A DNA stretch of 64,000 nt from Pseudomonas nitroreducens TX1 (GTDB lineage Bacteria > Pseudomonadota > Gammaproteobacteria > Pseudomonadales > Pseudomonadaceae), in the NCBI RefSeq assembly GCF_000313755.1, contig NZ_AMZB01000108.1:62001-126000 (forward strand). The letters are read 5' to 3'. The notes under the pieces were generated by a model that had not been told where the DNA came from, searched no databases, and saw only the letters and a list, made by a program, of their open reading frames with translations. Made by a program: the position numbers and the translations under genes. Shown one piece after another: positions 33,294 to 42,631 of the stretch; position 1 is the first letter of the stretch, and every line of letters starts with the position of its first letter.

Positions 33294-36200
33294 GGCAACT
33301 CCTGAACGTCGGCAAAAGTCGTTACGCCGATACCGCTGAAGGGCGTGCGCGGCGCGCGTACGGGCAAGGGCTGGACAGACAAGGGCTGTTTGGCGTCCTG
33401 GGTCATCAACGAGATGCGCAGGAACATCCGTGCCTCGGGTTCGCGGCTGTTCGGCACCCTGACCGGTACCTGCAGCGCGAGCGGAAAATCGGTGTAGTCG
33501 GTGCTGGGCTGGCGCTGCAGGATCAGGTGCGAACGCAGCAGGCGCATCAGCGCCCAGGGCCCTCCGTACTCCCACCCCACCTCCAGGTCCGCTACCGCCA
33601 TGCTCGCCTGCTGCGGGTCGATGTCCGGCCGCTGCGGACTGTCCTTGGCCCAGCGCAACATCAGCTTCATCGGTTCGCCGACATTCCAGTGCAGACGCTG
33701 GCTGTCGCTGCCGGGGAAGCTCAGCGGACGGTCAGCCGCGTAGAGCGTCCAGGCGATCACCTGGTCAGCGCCGCGCTCGACCTCGCGATCCGTCCGCCAG
33801 CGCACGTCGAGGTCGACCCCTTGCGATCCGCCCTTGTCGCGCTGGAACAGCGGCGCCATCCAGGCCCTGGCCAGCTGCAGGCGATGGAGGAAGTCCGCGG
33901 CAGCTGCCCGGTCCACCGACTGGCTGAGCTTGAGGCCTTCCTGGGCCCGATCCAGATTCTGGTCGAGCAGCTCCACCAGGTGTTGCACCCGCGCCGGGTC
34001 AGCATCCTCCGCCTGCAGGCTGTAGGCGAAGGGGAAACGGTTGGCCAGGTATTGGTTGAAGTAGTCGGCGATGGCCGCCCAGGCTTGGGCGGCTTCCTTT
34101 TGCTGCAGCTCAAGGCAGCGCTGCTGCGCCTGGGCGTGCAGGCCACGGGCGAAGCGCGCCACGTCGCCCTGCCCGGCCCCCAATGCCGAAGTACGCAGGA
34201 TGTTGCCGCAGGTGGCGGCATCCATTTCCACGAAGTCGCGGGTCACCAACTGATCGAGCAGCATCGGTGAGCTGGTCGGGTTCTGCGCCTTGTACTTGGC
34301 CAATTCATCACTGAGGTCGGTGAAGCGCCGTACTTTGTCCTGGTCCGAGAAGCCGAGATTGCCCCGGTCACGCAGCCAAGTCAGCGCCGGTGCATGCTCT
34401 TCGCTCAGCGCGAGCATGGTCTCGAATTGCTGGGCGAGATTGCGCTTGAGGTCCTGGGTGTCGGTGGAGCGATACAGCTGCAAGCCGAATTTACGTGTGC
34501 CATCCCAACCGGAAGGTTCAGAACGAACCCGGAACAGTGGCAACGCGTCGATAGACGTCAATACTTCGTCGACGTCGGCCAGAGCACCTCGGGTCAGATG
34601 GATATCCAGCGCATTCGCCAGATCGCCCCGCTGCACGGTCTCGAGTGCCGAACGCACTTGTTCGGCTTGCTCCAGCGGAACATCGAAGGTGTTCTTCATC
34701 GGCGCGCCACTGACCGAAATGGATTGCGTCAGGCTGCTCCACATCGCGCTGGCAGCCGCAGCGGCGGCGCTTTCGGCGAGGGCGTCGCGGTATTCTGCGG
34801 GAATCCGCGCCTGCTCCTGATCGCTGTACTTGCGATAGCTGGCGTAGTACGCCAGGGCAGCGTTCAGCGAATGGGCGTCCAGATTGCCCAGGCTGCGCGG
34901 GTCGATATCCTGCGCGCCCTTGCTCAGAGCAGTGCCGGCGAAGTCCTGGCGCAACAACGAATCGATGGTACTGCCCAGCGCCACCACATGCTCCTGTAAC
35001 GCGAGAGTACCTCCGGGCTGCAGTTGCAGCAGGTTGTCGCGGGAACCGGCAGCGGAAATCCATTGGTCGTGGAAGGCGCGCTGCAGCTTGCTGGCCTGGC
35101 TGGTCACCCTGGCCTCCGCCGAGGGGCCGAGCAGGTAGGACTGGCGTACGTCATCGAGCATCGCGCGAAAGCCCGGCACGATCTCCTGGGCATTGCCATG
35201 ACTCCAGGCGGCGTTGGTCAGGGCCACCATGTTGCGTAGGGCGTCGATCTGCGCGGCGGTTTCTTCCAGCTCCTCGAGGCTGTTGCCCTGGCGTGCCTTG
35301 AGTTCGTTCAGGTGCAGGCGCAGGAAGCCGGCCGGGCGCACGAAGTTGTCGGCGAGGAAGAATTGGTCGAGCCAGAGGCTCATCAGGTCGTCGAAGTTGC
35401 GCGCCAACTGGCCCTCGCGCGGACCGGGGTCGACGGGTGCCGGTGCATCGGGAATGCCTCGCCCGAGCACTGACTGCAGGTAGCCGGCATTGCGCAGGGA
35501 GCCCGGTTCCAGGGTCAGGCCGTAAGCCTGCTCACCCAGTTTGCCAAGGCTTTCCAGAGCGTTCTTCGAGGTGCCGGCGCGCAGCTCGGTGTACCAGCGG
35601 TTGCGCTGCTCGAAGGCCAGCACGCCTTGCGCCAGATCGCGAGCGGCAACAAAGTTCGGCCACTGCTCCGGGCTGTCGCTCTGCACGTTGGCGCGGCGCT
35701 CGCTGCTGCGGATGGCGCGCAGCCGGGTCAGCTCGGCGAACTGTGCCTGCTGCAGGGGTATCAGCACCTCGCGGCGGGTAAGCTCCAGGAGCAGGTCGTC
35801 CATGTGGTCGTCGAAACCGGAGAACCACGAACTCGGATACACCAGTGAGCTGAAGTGCCAGCGCGGCGCGGCTTGCAGAAGCGCCCAGTAGGCCTGCAGG
35901 CGTTTTCGGGCGGCCTCCTCAGGCGATGCGCCGACCGGATTGCTTTCGCCCTGTCCGCGCTGCATGGACAGAATGCGCTGCCCCAGCGCCTGCGCCTCGC
36001 GGGAATCCACGTGCCAGACCCAGAGCATTCCCAACAGCCAGCAGATGCCGATCACACCGGCCAGCGTGCCCAGCATGCGCTGCGAGCGCTGGCGCAGGCG
36101 CAGGACGCGCGGCACGGCCTGGGCCAGCCCGCGCTCGGCGAGCAGGCGCGATTGCCAGAGATGCTGCGTGAACACCAGTTGCGCAGGTGTCTCCTCCCGC

Positions 36201-37114
36201 GCCGAGATTGCCCCTTGCTCACCAGCGGCCGCCATGCGGAACGCGCCGCTGAAGTACAGGCCGCGCAAACGCGGCGCCTCACCCAGCGCATTTCCCTGGA
36301 AGACCGGTTCCAGCCGCTGACGCAGGCCTTCGCGCAGGCTGTCCAGCGCTTGCGGGAAGCGATACAGCTCCTCGCTCAATTGCCCCTTGAGTACACCCGC
36401 TTCGAGAATCGACGCCTGCAACGCCTGCAATACCTGATCGAAGCCACGCTCTAGGTGCTCGCCCTGCCAGGCCGCATCCGCCTGCAAAGGTGAGGCCCAG
36501 CCCAACGACCGCTCGCGAACCTCGGCAGGTAGCGCCGCGCGCAGTTCAGCGAATCCATCGAGCTCCTCCAGCCCGGTGACCACCACATAGACCGGCAGGC
36601 TCAGGCCCAGCCGTTGCAGCAGGTCGTTGAAGCGCCGCCGCAACTGGATGCCCTCCTGGGCAAGGCTGGCCGGGTCCAGCAGACGCTCCGCCGGCACCGC
36701 CCAGATCACGCCATCCAGCGCACGCCGCGGGCGCATCCGCAGCAGCAGGCCGAGCAGCCGCCGCCAGGGGTGCAGTGACGACGGTACACCCTCTTCCGGC
36801 ATGAACAGCGGCTGCGGCACCGCCAGCACGGCGCCGTCCTGATCGGCCCACCAGCGGCCGAACCAGGCCGGGCGGTTCACTGGCGCCAGGCTCCAGCCGG
36901 AGGCCAGACGCTCGCCCAGCAGCGGATCGCCCAGCAGGAGGTACCAGGGCACGTCGTAGCGATCAGCGACATCGTGGTCCTGCTCCATCTGCCGCACGGT
37001 CAGGTAGAAGGCGCGTACCGCTTCGCCGCCCTTGCTGCGCAGCCAGAGGAATCCCGCTACCGCCAGCGCCACCACCAGCAGCAACAGCAGGGCCAGCACC
37101 AGCCAGCCGCTCAA
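33290..37114 (-). CDS. tssM: T6SS membrane-complex protein TssM (IcmF)
   Basis: Inner-membrane scaffold of the TssJLM complex, 1,274 residues. A single TM helix at the N-terminus (about 4-25) is followed by a cytoplasmic domain to a second TM near residue 350 (GTLAGVIGICWLLGMLWVW) and a large periplasmic part ending near the TssJ-binding region. In most TssM proteins PWYxxxGPPGSGKT carries Walker A. Here the aligned segment is PWYLLLGDPLLGERL, so the P-loop is lost and the protein should not bind ATP. It lies between tssA (ATGA overlap) and tssL (4-nt overlap) in one operon. Confidence 0.92.
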   Translation of the reverse strand: MSGWLVLALLLLLVVALAVAGFLWLRSKGGEAVRAFYLTVRQMEQDHDVADRYDVPWYLLLGDPLLGERLASGWSLAPVNRPAWFGRWWADQDGAVLAVPQPLFMPEEGVPSSLHPWRRLLGLLLRMRPRRALDGVIWAVPAERLLDPASLAQEGIQLRRRFNDLLQRLGLSLPVYVVVTGLEELDGFAELRAALPAEVRERSLGWASPLQADAAWQGEHLERGFDQVLQALQASILEAGVLKGQLSEELYRFPQALDSLREGLRQRLEPVFQGNALGEAPRLRGLYFSGAFRMAAAGEQGAISAREETPAQLVFTQHLWQSRLLAERGLAQAVPRVLRLRQRSQRMLGTLAGVIGICWLLGMLWVWHVDSREAQALGQRILSMQRGQGESNPVGASPEEAARKRLQAYWALLQAAPRWHFSSLVYPSSWFSGFDDHMDDLLLELTRREVLIPLQQAQFAELTRLRAIRSSERRANVQSDSPEQWPNFVAARDLAQGVLAFEQRNRWYTELRAGTSKNALESLGKLGEQAYGLTLEPGSLRNAGYLQSVLGRGIPDAPAPVDPGPREGQLARNFDDLMSLWLDQFFLADNFVRPAGFLRLHLNELKARQGNSLEELEETAAQIDALRNMVALTNAAWSHGNAQEIVPGFRAMLDDVRQSYLLGPSAEARVTSQASKLQRAFHDQWISAAGSRDNLLQLQPGGTLALQEHVVALGSTIDSLLRQDFAGTALSKGAQDIDPRSLGNLDAHSLNAALAYYASYRKYSDQEQARIPAEYRDALAESAAAAAASAMWSSLTQSISVSGAPMKNTFDVPLEQAEQVRSALETVQRGDLANALDIHLTRGALADVDEVLTSIDALPLFRVRSEPSGWDGTRKFGLQLYRSTDTQDLKRNLAQQFETMLALSEEHAPALTWLRDRGNLGFSDQDKVRRFTDLSDELAKYKAQNPTSSPMLLDQLVTRDFVEMDAATCGNILRTSALGAGQGDVARFARGLHAQAQQRCLELQQKEAAQAWAAIADYFNQYLANRFPFAYSLQAEDADPARVQHLVELLDQNLDRAQEGLKLSQSVDRAAAADFLHRLQLARAWMAPLFQRDKGGSQGVDLDVRWRTDREVERGADQVIAWTLYAADRPLSFPGSDSQRLHWNVGEPMKLMLRWAKDSPQRPDIDPQQASMAVADLEVGWEYGGPWALMRLLRSHLILQRQPSTDYTDFPLALQVPVRVPNSREPEARMFLRISLMTQDAKQPLSVQPLPVRAPRTPFSGIGVTTFADVQELP

Positions 37115-37881
37115 GTCGCCAGCTCCGGGAAGGCAGCTGCCCAGGCCAGGTCGAGCAGGGGCGCCAGTTCACCGCGCACGTCGCTCCACAGCCAATGGCC
37201 GAGGACGATGAGCAGGAGGACGCCGGCGATAACCATCAGTGTCAGGCGCAGGCCGTCGGGCAAGGCGCGTCGCAGTGGCAGTCGCAGGGGCGCAGCAGCG
37301 GCCGGGCGCGCCAGGGTCTCCAGCAGCGCTGGCACCTCGGCGTCACGCTGCCAGGCATGGGCAAACAGCGCGTGCCGCCACTTCTCATGGAGCGCCTCGC
37401 CCTTCGGGCCGCGCAGCTTGCCATGGAAACCCAGCAGCAGGCACTGCAGGTAGACGTTGGCCAGATCCCGGGTACCCGGCGCACGGGTGTCCAGCAGCCG
37501 ATGAATGGCCTGGGGCACACGTTCCCCGGCATTGCGCGTGCCGTACAAGCGGGATTCCAGCGGCCGCTCCTGCCACGCGGGCTGGCCATTCCAGGGATCG
37601 AACAGCAGGCTTTCGTCGAGCAGTGCGACAAAGGCATAGACCATGGCCTTCACCTGTTCGCCGGCGGCATCACCGACGCGGGCATTGGCGCTGCGCCAAA
37701 GGCGACGCACCACCGCCTGGGCTTCGTCGGCGACCCGCTCGAGGGCCGCATGGTCTTCGCCGGTGGATACGCGCAGTTCTTCCCAGCGCCTGCACCACTC
37801 CAGCCACCCAGCCTGGAAAGCGCCACTCAAGGGCGCTTCGCCGAACGACGGCGGGTAGATCGCCTGATTCCCTTCAAGCAT
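37111..37881 (-). CDS. tssL: T6SS membrane-complex protein TssL (DotU)
   Basis: A 256-residue tail-anchored inner-membrane protein. The cytoplasmic DotU domain (about 25-200) contains VYAFVALLDESLLFDPWNG, CLLLGFHGKLRGP and EKWRHALFAHAW. A single TM helix lies near the C-terminus (about 215-235: LTLMVIAGVLLLIVLGHWLW), followed by a short periplasmic tail. No peptidoglycan-binding OmpA domain is present. It overlaps tssM by 4 nt and lies 15 bp after tssK, so these genes are translationally linked. It recruits the baseplate through TssK. Confidence 0.93.
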   Translation of the reverse strand: MLEGNQAIYPPSFGEAPLSGAFQAGWLEWCRRWEELRVSTGEDHAALERVADEAQAVVRRLWRSANARVGDAAGEQVKAMVYAFVALLDESLLFDPWNGQPAWQERPLESRLYGTRNAGERVPQAIHRLLDTRAPGTRDLANVYLQCLLLGFHGKLRGPKGEALHEKWRHALFAHAWQRDAEVPALLETLARPAAAAPLRLPLRRALPDGLRLTLMVIAGVLLLIVLGHWLWSDVRGELAPLLDLAWAAAFPELAT

Positions 37882-37896
37882 CTTCGCTTCCCTGCC

Positions 37897-39228
37897 TCAG
37901 GCGCCGCTGGCGCCGTCCACGATGAACAGCACCACCTGCCAGGGACTGCCACCGCCGCTGCCTGCCGCGGCAGCCCGCAGGCACAGGCGCTGGGCGGGAT
38001 CGAACCAGTCGCCCTCGGCCTGCACCACGAACAGGTGAGTGTCTTCCCCAACGCTGTAGGCGATCTGTTCGGCGCGACTCATGGGCAGGTGCTCCAGGCC
38101 CGACATGCGTTGGCGCCCCAATATTGCCAGGCTCGCCTCGGAGGCCACGATGCAGCGTGACAGCCACTCATGGGCCTGTTCCTCACCGCAACCGGGCGGC
38201 ATGCGCAAGCCAACGACCAGACGCTGTACCGGCGATCGCAGGTCCGGCAGGGCCAGCGCGAAGTCATTGCCGACCCGTTCAAATGCCAGACTACGATAGC
38301 CGGCGCGCACCCTGCCAAGGGTAACTTCCAGCCACTCGATCACCGGGTTGAAGGTCCGCAGCAATTCGTTGAAATCGAAGGCTGGGAAGGCTGGAACGCC
38401 GCCCAGCGGATCGAGCACGCTCCAGCTGCCGGCCATACCGCACAGCAGGCCATGCAGCTGTGCCGGGTTCGCTGTGCCGCTGTAGAGCGCGGCCTCCAGC
38501 TCCGGCAGGCGCGCCCACAGCGCCGCCAGCTGGCGGCGGATTTCCTGGCTGTCCTCGGTGTTCTCCGACTGCTGCGCCTGGCGCAGACGGCCAGCGAGAA
38601 ACACGCATTTCTCCCGCGCATGGGCGCACAGCGCCACCAGCGTCTGCCCCAGCATCGACGCCGGTGCGATTCGCGGAGTGGGCGCCACATAGGGCAACCC
38701 GACGAAACCACCGGCGTCCCTGCCGACACGCAGCAGCGGCAAGCACACCGAGTCGGCGCGCTGGGCCTCGGTCACCAGGCGCGGGGCCGGTCGCCAGACG
38801 ACAACGGGTTCGGGATTTTCGCCACTGGCCAGGTCCGGCACGGCCGGCCCGCTCAACGATTGCAAGCGGCCCTTGAGCGGCAACACCTGGCCACCACGGG
38901 CGAGCGGGCTGAGTGCGAGGTAGAGGGTGATGCTGGCATCGGGGGCCGTCGCGATGGCTGCCGTGGCGTCGAACACCAGGGTCTCGCCCTGGCTCAGGCT
39001 GACCGGCAGGCCATCGGGCAGGACCGCTTCCAGTGCGAGGATACGCACCACGCCGGTGCTCAGGGCGGAGGGGTCAAGCTCGAGGTGCTCGAGCCCCCAG
39101 AAAAAGGGGTTGGCTGCATGTGCCAAACGCGCAGACAGTACTTCGGCGCGCAACCCCTGGAGCTGGAAGTGCTGGGGAAGCAGTTGCATCCCTTCGTGCC
39201 AACAAACTGCGTCAGGCAGAACTCTCAC
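37897..39228 (-). CDS. tssK: T6SS baseplate protein TssK
   Basis: Baseplate trimer that connects the TssJLM complex to the tail. The 443-residue protein opens VRVLPDAVCWHEGMQLLPQH; the WxEGMxLxPQHFQ motif is the family hallmark and sits within 25 residues of the start. The GTG at 39228 is preferred because GGGGGAG lies just upstream and homologues begin right before this motif. The longer frame to 39339 would add about 37 unlikely residues. The C-terminal part contains SQGETLVF-like beta segments and ends PWQVVLFIVDGASGA. Between tssL (15 bp) and tssJ (56 bp), same operon. Confidence 0.9.
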   Translation of the reverse strand: MRVLPDAVCWHEGMQLLPQHFQLQGLRAEVLSARLAHAANPFFWGLEHLELDPSALSTGVVRILALEAVLPDGLPVSLSQGETLVFDATAAIATAPDASITLYLALSPLARGGQVLPLKGRLQSLSGPAVPDLASGENPEPVVVWRPAPRLVTEAQRADSVCLPLLRVGRDAGGFVGLPYVAPTPRIAPASMLGQTLVALCAHAREKCVFLAGRLRQAQQSENTEDSQEIRRQLAALWARLPELEAALYSGTANPAQLHGLLCGMAGSWSVLDPLGGVPAFPAFDFNELLRTFNPVIEWLEVTLGRVRAGYRSLAFERVGNDFALALPDLRSPVQRLVVGLRMPPGCGEEQAHEWLSRCIVASEASLAILGRQRMSGLEHLPMSRAEQIAYSVGEDTHLFVVQAEGDWFDPAQRLCLRAAAAGSGGGSPWQVVLFIVDGASGA

Positions 39229-39284
39229 ACCACTCCCCCTTCGACGTCCTGGATTGTCATGGGCCCGCCTTGCAAGGCGGTGGT

Positions 39285-39740
39285 TCAGTGCTCCTCGGCA
39301 CTCAGCAGGCGCATCTCCCTGCTGTCGAAACGCAGCCACACCTTGGGCTGTTGATCCAGGCGCATGCGATGGGCGCCGGGAGTGTTATAGCCGGCAAAGA
39401 CCAAAAGTCCAGAAGCCGGCTTGCCGGCCAGGGGGAAGTCCCTGGCCTCCATGAACTGCCCCGGCACCAGCTCGAGGCTCCACACCGAGAGCTGCTTCTG
39501 GTAGTCGCGGCGATACTGTTCGCGGTCGCTGAACCACTGCCTGGCGCTCATTGCCGAGAGCAGTTTGAGCAGATCCGCATCCTGCACCGCGACGAAGTCC
39601 ACAGCGATAGGCGAATCGCCATTGGCCTTGCTTGCGACATCGAGGGTCAGACGGTCGACATCGACCTTCGGACCGAACCAGGAACAGCCTCCGAGAACTG
39701 CCAGGAGCACAGCACAGAGGCAGGCTTTCGTCGACTTCAT
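39285..39740 (-). CDS. tssJ: T6SS outer-membrane lipoprotein TssJ
   Basis: A 151-residue lipoprotein with a type II signal peptide. The lipobox AVLGGC has the lipidated C19, followed by Ser, which fits outer-membrane sorting. The mature domain is the beta-sandwich of TssJ (IAVDFVAVQDADLLKLLSAM, then YRRDYQKQLSVWSLELVPGQ) and binds the periplasmic end of TssM. It is the first gene of the leftward T6SS arm, with a promoter in the 226-bp divergent region shared with tssB. Confidence 0.92.
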   Translation of the reverse strand: MKSTKACLCAVLLAVLGGCSWFGPKVDVDRLTLDVASKANGDSPIAVDFVAVQDADLLKLLSAMSARQWFSDREQYRRDYQKQLSVWSLELVPGQFMEARDFPLAGKPASGLLVFAGYNTPGAHRMRLDQQPKVWLRFDSREMRLLSAEEH

Positions 39741-39966
39741 GAAACGTCCTTGTGAGATGGCTGTCAGAGATTAGTTTCGGATTTGCGTTTTCACCAACCT
39801 GATCTAGCGTGCTTGGTTAGCTCGTCGACAAACGAGCTCAGATGGGATCGCCAAGGACAGGCCTGTATCGCATTTCCCCTTCCTGTCGTGTGGTCCAGCC
39901 AAGGAGCGCGACGACAGCGAGCCCCGCTGCGGCGTGCCCGTCTCCTACGCAGTGGAGTTCGCCAGC
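39741..39966. promoter_or_regulatory. T6SS divergent promoter region
   Basis: 226 bp between tssJ and tssB must hold both promoters. It contains a hairpin-capable repeat AGCTCGT-CGACAA-ACGAGCT (39819-39838). I do not see a clear sigma-54 (GG-N10-GC) promoter here. An in-frame start for tssB at 39934 lacks a good ribosome site. Confidence 0.5.
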
Positions 39967-40539
39967 ATGGCAGAAAGTACGCAGCACAAACTGGACCGGG
40001 TGCGCCCTCCCCGGGTCCAGATCACCTACGATGTGGAAATCGGCAACGCCATCGAGAAGAAGGAATTGCCGCTGGTCGTGGGGATCCTCGCCGACCTCTC
40101 CGGCAAGCCGGTCACTCCCCTTCCAAAACTCGGCGAGCGCCGCTTCACCGAGATCGACCGCGATAACTTCAATGCCGTGCTCTCGTCCATCGGACCGCGC
40201 GTGGCGCTTCAGGTCGACAACACGCTGAGCAACGATGGAAGCCGGCTCAATGTCGAGCTCAACTTCAAGCACATCGACGACTTCGACCCGGTCAGCATCG
40301 TCAATCAGGTCGTGCCCTTGCGCCGTCTGTTCGAAGCTCGCCAGCGCCTGCGCGACCTGCTCACCAAGCTCGACGGCAACGATGAGCTGGACCAGCTGCT
40401 GCAGGACGTGGTGAGCAACACCGAAGGCCTGCAGGAAATCCGCGCAACCCATCCGGTGACCGCCGATGCCGGTGCCGCCAACGACACCGCCCAGGCCGCC
40501 GCCGACGAAGGCGAAGCGCCTGCCGAACCGCAAGCCTGA
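39967..40539 (+). CDS. tssB: T6SS sheath small subunit TssB
   Basis: Pairs with TssC to build the contractile sheath. The 190-residue protein has the diagnostic segments VQITYDVEIGNAIEKKELP and LPLVVGILADLSGK, then FTEIDRDNFN, and FKHIDDFDPVSIVNQV. The C-terminal helix (about 130-160) would contact TssC. The last 25 residues are Ala/Glu-rich and low in complexity. GGAG precedes the ATG at 39967. It is the first gene of the rightward arm, 24 bp before tssC. Confidence 0.94.
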   Translation: MAESTQHKLDRVRPPRVQITYDVEIGNAIEKKELPLVVGILADLSGKPVTPLPKLGERRFTEIDRDNFNAVLSSIGPRVALQVDNTLSNDGSRLNVELNFKHIDDFDPVSIVNQVVPLRRLFEARQRLRDLLTKLDGNDELDQLLQDVVSNTEGLQEIRATHPVTADAGAANDTAQAAADEGEAPAEPQA

Positions 40540-40563
40540 TCCCGCCGCCAGGAGAGCACAGCA

Positions 40564-42051
40564 ATGGCCAAACCCAGCTCCGCCGCGGCGCAAGGCGCCG
40601 AAGGCAGTACCCAGACCCTCGACCTGCTCGATCGCATCATCGCCGACGGCCGCATGGCCCATGACGACAGCCAGCAGGAATACGCCCGCGACATGCTCGC
40701 GGAGTTCGCCACCCAGGTCCTCGACGAAGGCATGGCCGTCAGCAAGGACACCGTGGCCATGATCAACGAGCGCATCGGTCGCATCGATGAACTGATCAGC
40801 GCCCAGCTCAACCAGATCCTCCACCATCCCGAGCTACAGCAGCTCGAATCCTCCTGGCGCGGCCTGCACCAGCTGGTGCAGAACAGCGAGACCGGCTCGC
40901 GTCTCAAGCTGCGCCTGCTCAATGTCAGCCAGCAGGACCTGCAGAACGACCTGGAGAAGGCCGTCGAGTTCGACCAGAGCGCGCTGTTCAAGAAGATCTA
41001 TGAAGAGGAATACGGCACCTTCGGCGGGCACCCCTTCAGCCTGCTGGTAGGCGACTACTCCTTCGGCCGCCACCCGCAGGACATCGCCCTGCTGGAAAAA
41101 CTCTCCAACGTCGCCGCCGCGGCCCACGCGCCCTTCATCGCTGCGGCCAGCCCGCGCCTGTTCGACATGGGCAGCTTCACCGAGCTGGCGGTGCCCCGTG
41201 ACCTGAGCAAGGTCTTCGAGAGCCTGGAGCTGATCAAGTGGCGCTCGTTCCGCGAGAGCGAGGATTCGCGCTACGTCTCCCTGGCCCTGCCGCGCTTCCT
41301 GGTGCGCCTGCCCTACGGCCCGGAAACCCTGCCGGTGGAAGGCATGAACTTCATCGAGGACGTGGACGGCACCGACCACGCCAAGTACCTCTGGGGCAAC
41401 GCCGCGTGGGTCCTGGCCCAGCGCATCACCGAAGCCTTCAGCAAGTACGGCTGGTGCGCGGCGATCCGCGGCAGCGAAGGCGGCGGCGCCGTCGAAGGCC
41501 TGCCGGCGCATACCTTCCGCACCCAGGCGGGCGACCTGTCGCTCAAGTGCCCCACCGAAGTGGCGATCACCGACCGCCGCGAGAAAGAGCTCAACGACCT
41601 GGGCTTCATCGCCCTGTGCCACAAGAAGAACACCGACCTTGCCGTGTTCTTCGGCGGCCAGTCCACCAACAAGCCGCGCCAGTACAACACCAACGAGGCC
41701 AACGCCAACGCGCGGCTCTCGGCGATGCTGCCATACGTGCTGGCGGCATCGCGCTTCGCCCACTACCTGAAGGTGATCATGCGCGACAAGGTGGGCAGCT
41801 TCATGACCCGCGACAACGTGCAGACCTACCTCAACAACTGGATCGCCGACTACGTGCTGATCAACGACAACGCCCCGCAGGAGATCAAGGCGCAGTACCC
41901 GCTGCGCGAGGCCCGCGTGGACGTCAGCGAGGTGGCCGGCAAGCCCGGCGTGTACCGCGCGACGGTGTTCCTGCGCCCGCACTTCCAACTCGAGGAGCTG
42001 ACCGCCTCGATCCGCCTGGTCGCCAGCCTGCCGCCGCCGGTCGCCGCCTGA
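40564..42051 (+). CDS. tssC: T6SS sheath large subunit TssC
   Basis: A 495-residue sheath protein, normal length. Diagnostic stretches are LQQLESSWRGLHQLVQN, DPxx-like sheath core FGGHPFSLLVGDYSFG, FIAAASPRLF, WRSFRESEDSRYVSLALPRF, LWGNAAWVLAQRITEAF and the end of the domain QLEELTASIRLVASLP. In the extended sheath it binds TssB; after contraction it exposes the ClpV recognition helix at the TssB/TssC interface. AGGAG precedes the ATG. A strong GC hairpin follows the stop and may reduce read-through to hcp. Confidence 0.95.
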   Translation: MAKPSSAAAQGAEGSTQTLDLLDRIIADGRMAHDDSQQEYARDMLAEFATQVLDEGMAVSKDTVAMINERIGRIDELISAQLNQILHHPELQQLESSWRGLHQLVQNSETGSRLKLRLLNVSQQDLQNDLEKAVEFDQSALFKKIYEEEYGTFGGHPFSLLVGDYSFGRHPQDIALLEKLSNVAAAAHAPFIAAASPRLFDMGSFTELAVPRDLSKVFESLELIKWRSFRESEDSRYVSLALPRFLVRLPYGPETLPVEGMNFIEDVDGTDHAKYLWGNAAWVLAQRITEAFSKYGWCAAIRGSEGGGAVEGLPAHTFRTQAGDLSLKCPTEVAITDRREKELNDLGFIALCHKKNTDLAVFFGGQSTNKPRQYNTNEANANARLSAMLPYVLAASRFAHYLKVIMRDKVGSFMTRDNVQTYLNNWIADYVLINDNAPQEIKAQYPLREARVDVSEVAGKPGVYRATVFLRPHFQLEELTASIRLVASLPPPVAA

Positions 42052-42056
42052 GCCGG

Positions 42057-42079
42057 GGGGCCGCCCGAGCGGCGGCCCC
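42057..42079 (+). terminator. Hairpin between tssC and hcp
   Basis: Perfect 9-bp arms GGGGCCGCC and GGCGGCCCC with a 5-nt loop, 5 nt after the tssC stop. No long T-run follows, so it may be an attenuator or an mRNA stabiliser separating the sheath genes from the highly expressed hcp. Confidence 0.5.
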
Positions 42080-42121
42080 TTCACCAGATTCCACCTCTTT
42101 CAAGCTGCGGAGTTTTCCAAC

Positions 42122-42619
42122 ATGGACGCGATACTTCTCGACCTGGGCGACGACATCAAGGGCGACAGCCTGCTGGCCGGCTTCGAAAACAAGATCGAAA
42201 TCATGTCGTACAGCCACAACGTCGCCATGCAGGTGACCAACGATGTCAGCAACTCGGAGCGCACCTCCGGCAAGCCGCACATCGGCGAATTCACCCTGAC
42301 CAAGTTCGTCGACACCTCGACCCCGACGCTCAACGAATACTGCTGCTCCGGCAAGGCCATCCCCTCCGCGACCCTGACCATCGGCCGCAACGCCGCCGAG
42401 GGCGACGGCAAGATCATGCCGTTCATTACCTACACCCTGGACAACGTCGTGCTATCGAACGTCAGCGTCAGCGGCGGCGCCGGTGGCAAGCCGGTGGAAA
42501 CCCTGTCGCTGAACTTCACCAAGATCAAATGGGAGCTCACCGCGCAGAAGGACGACGGCAGCAAGGAAGGCACCGCCGCGTCGACCTGGGACCTGGCCGC
42601 CAACAAGCTGGCCAGCTAA
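42122..42619 (+). CDS. hcp: T6SS tube protein Hcp
   Basis: A 165-residue beta-barrel that forms the hexameric inner tube. Family features are visible: MDAILLDLGDDIKGDS at the start, the loop SYSHNVAMQV, then FTLTKFVDTSTPTLNEYCCSG and SLNFTKIKWE near the end. The cluster order (B-C-Hcp-E-F-G-ClpV-VgrG, with A-M-L-K-J divergent) equals the H3 cluster of P. aeruginosa, so this is an Hcp3-like protein. No effector domain is fused. It is encoded 70 bp after tssC, with a GC hairpin between. It may have its own transcript level. Confidence 0.95.
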   Translation: MDAILLDLGDDIKGDSLLAGFENKIEIMSYSHNVAMQVTNDVSNSERTSGKPHIGEFTLTKFVDTSTPTLNEYCCSGKAIPSATLTIGRNAAEGDGKIMPFITYTLDNVVLSNVSVSGGAGGKPVETLSLNFTKIKWELTAQKDDGSKEGTAASTWDLAANKLAS

Positions 42620-42631
42620 GGCAGCCCGGCC

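Noticed and set aside
35855-38160. Forward frames (199, 321 codons) opposite tssM and tssL
   Set aside because: Shadow frames; sense genes have clear domain signatures.
39838-42084. Long reverse frames (329 and 416 codons) opposite tssB and tssC
   Set aside because: Shadow of strongly conserved T6SS sheath genes; no ribosome sites or domains.
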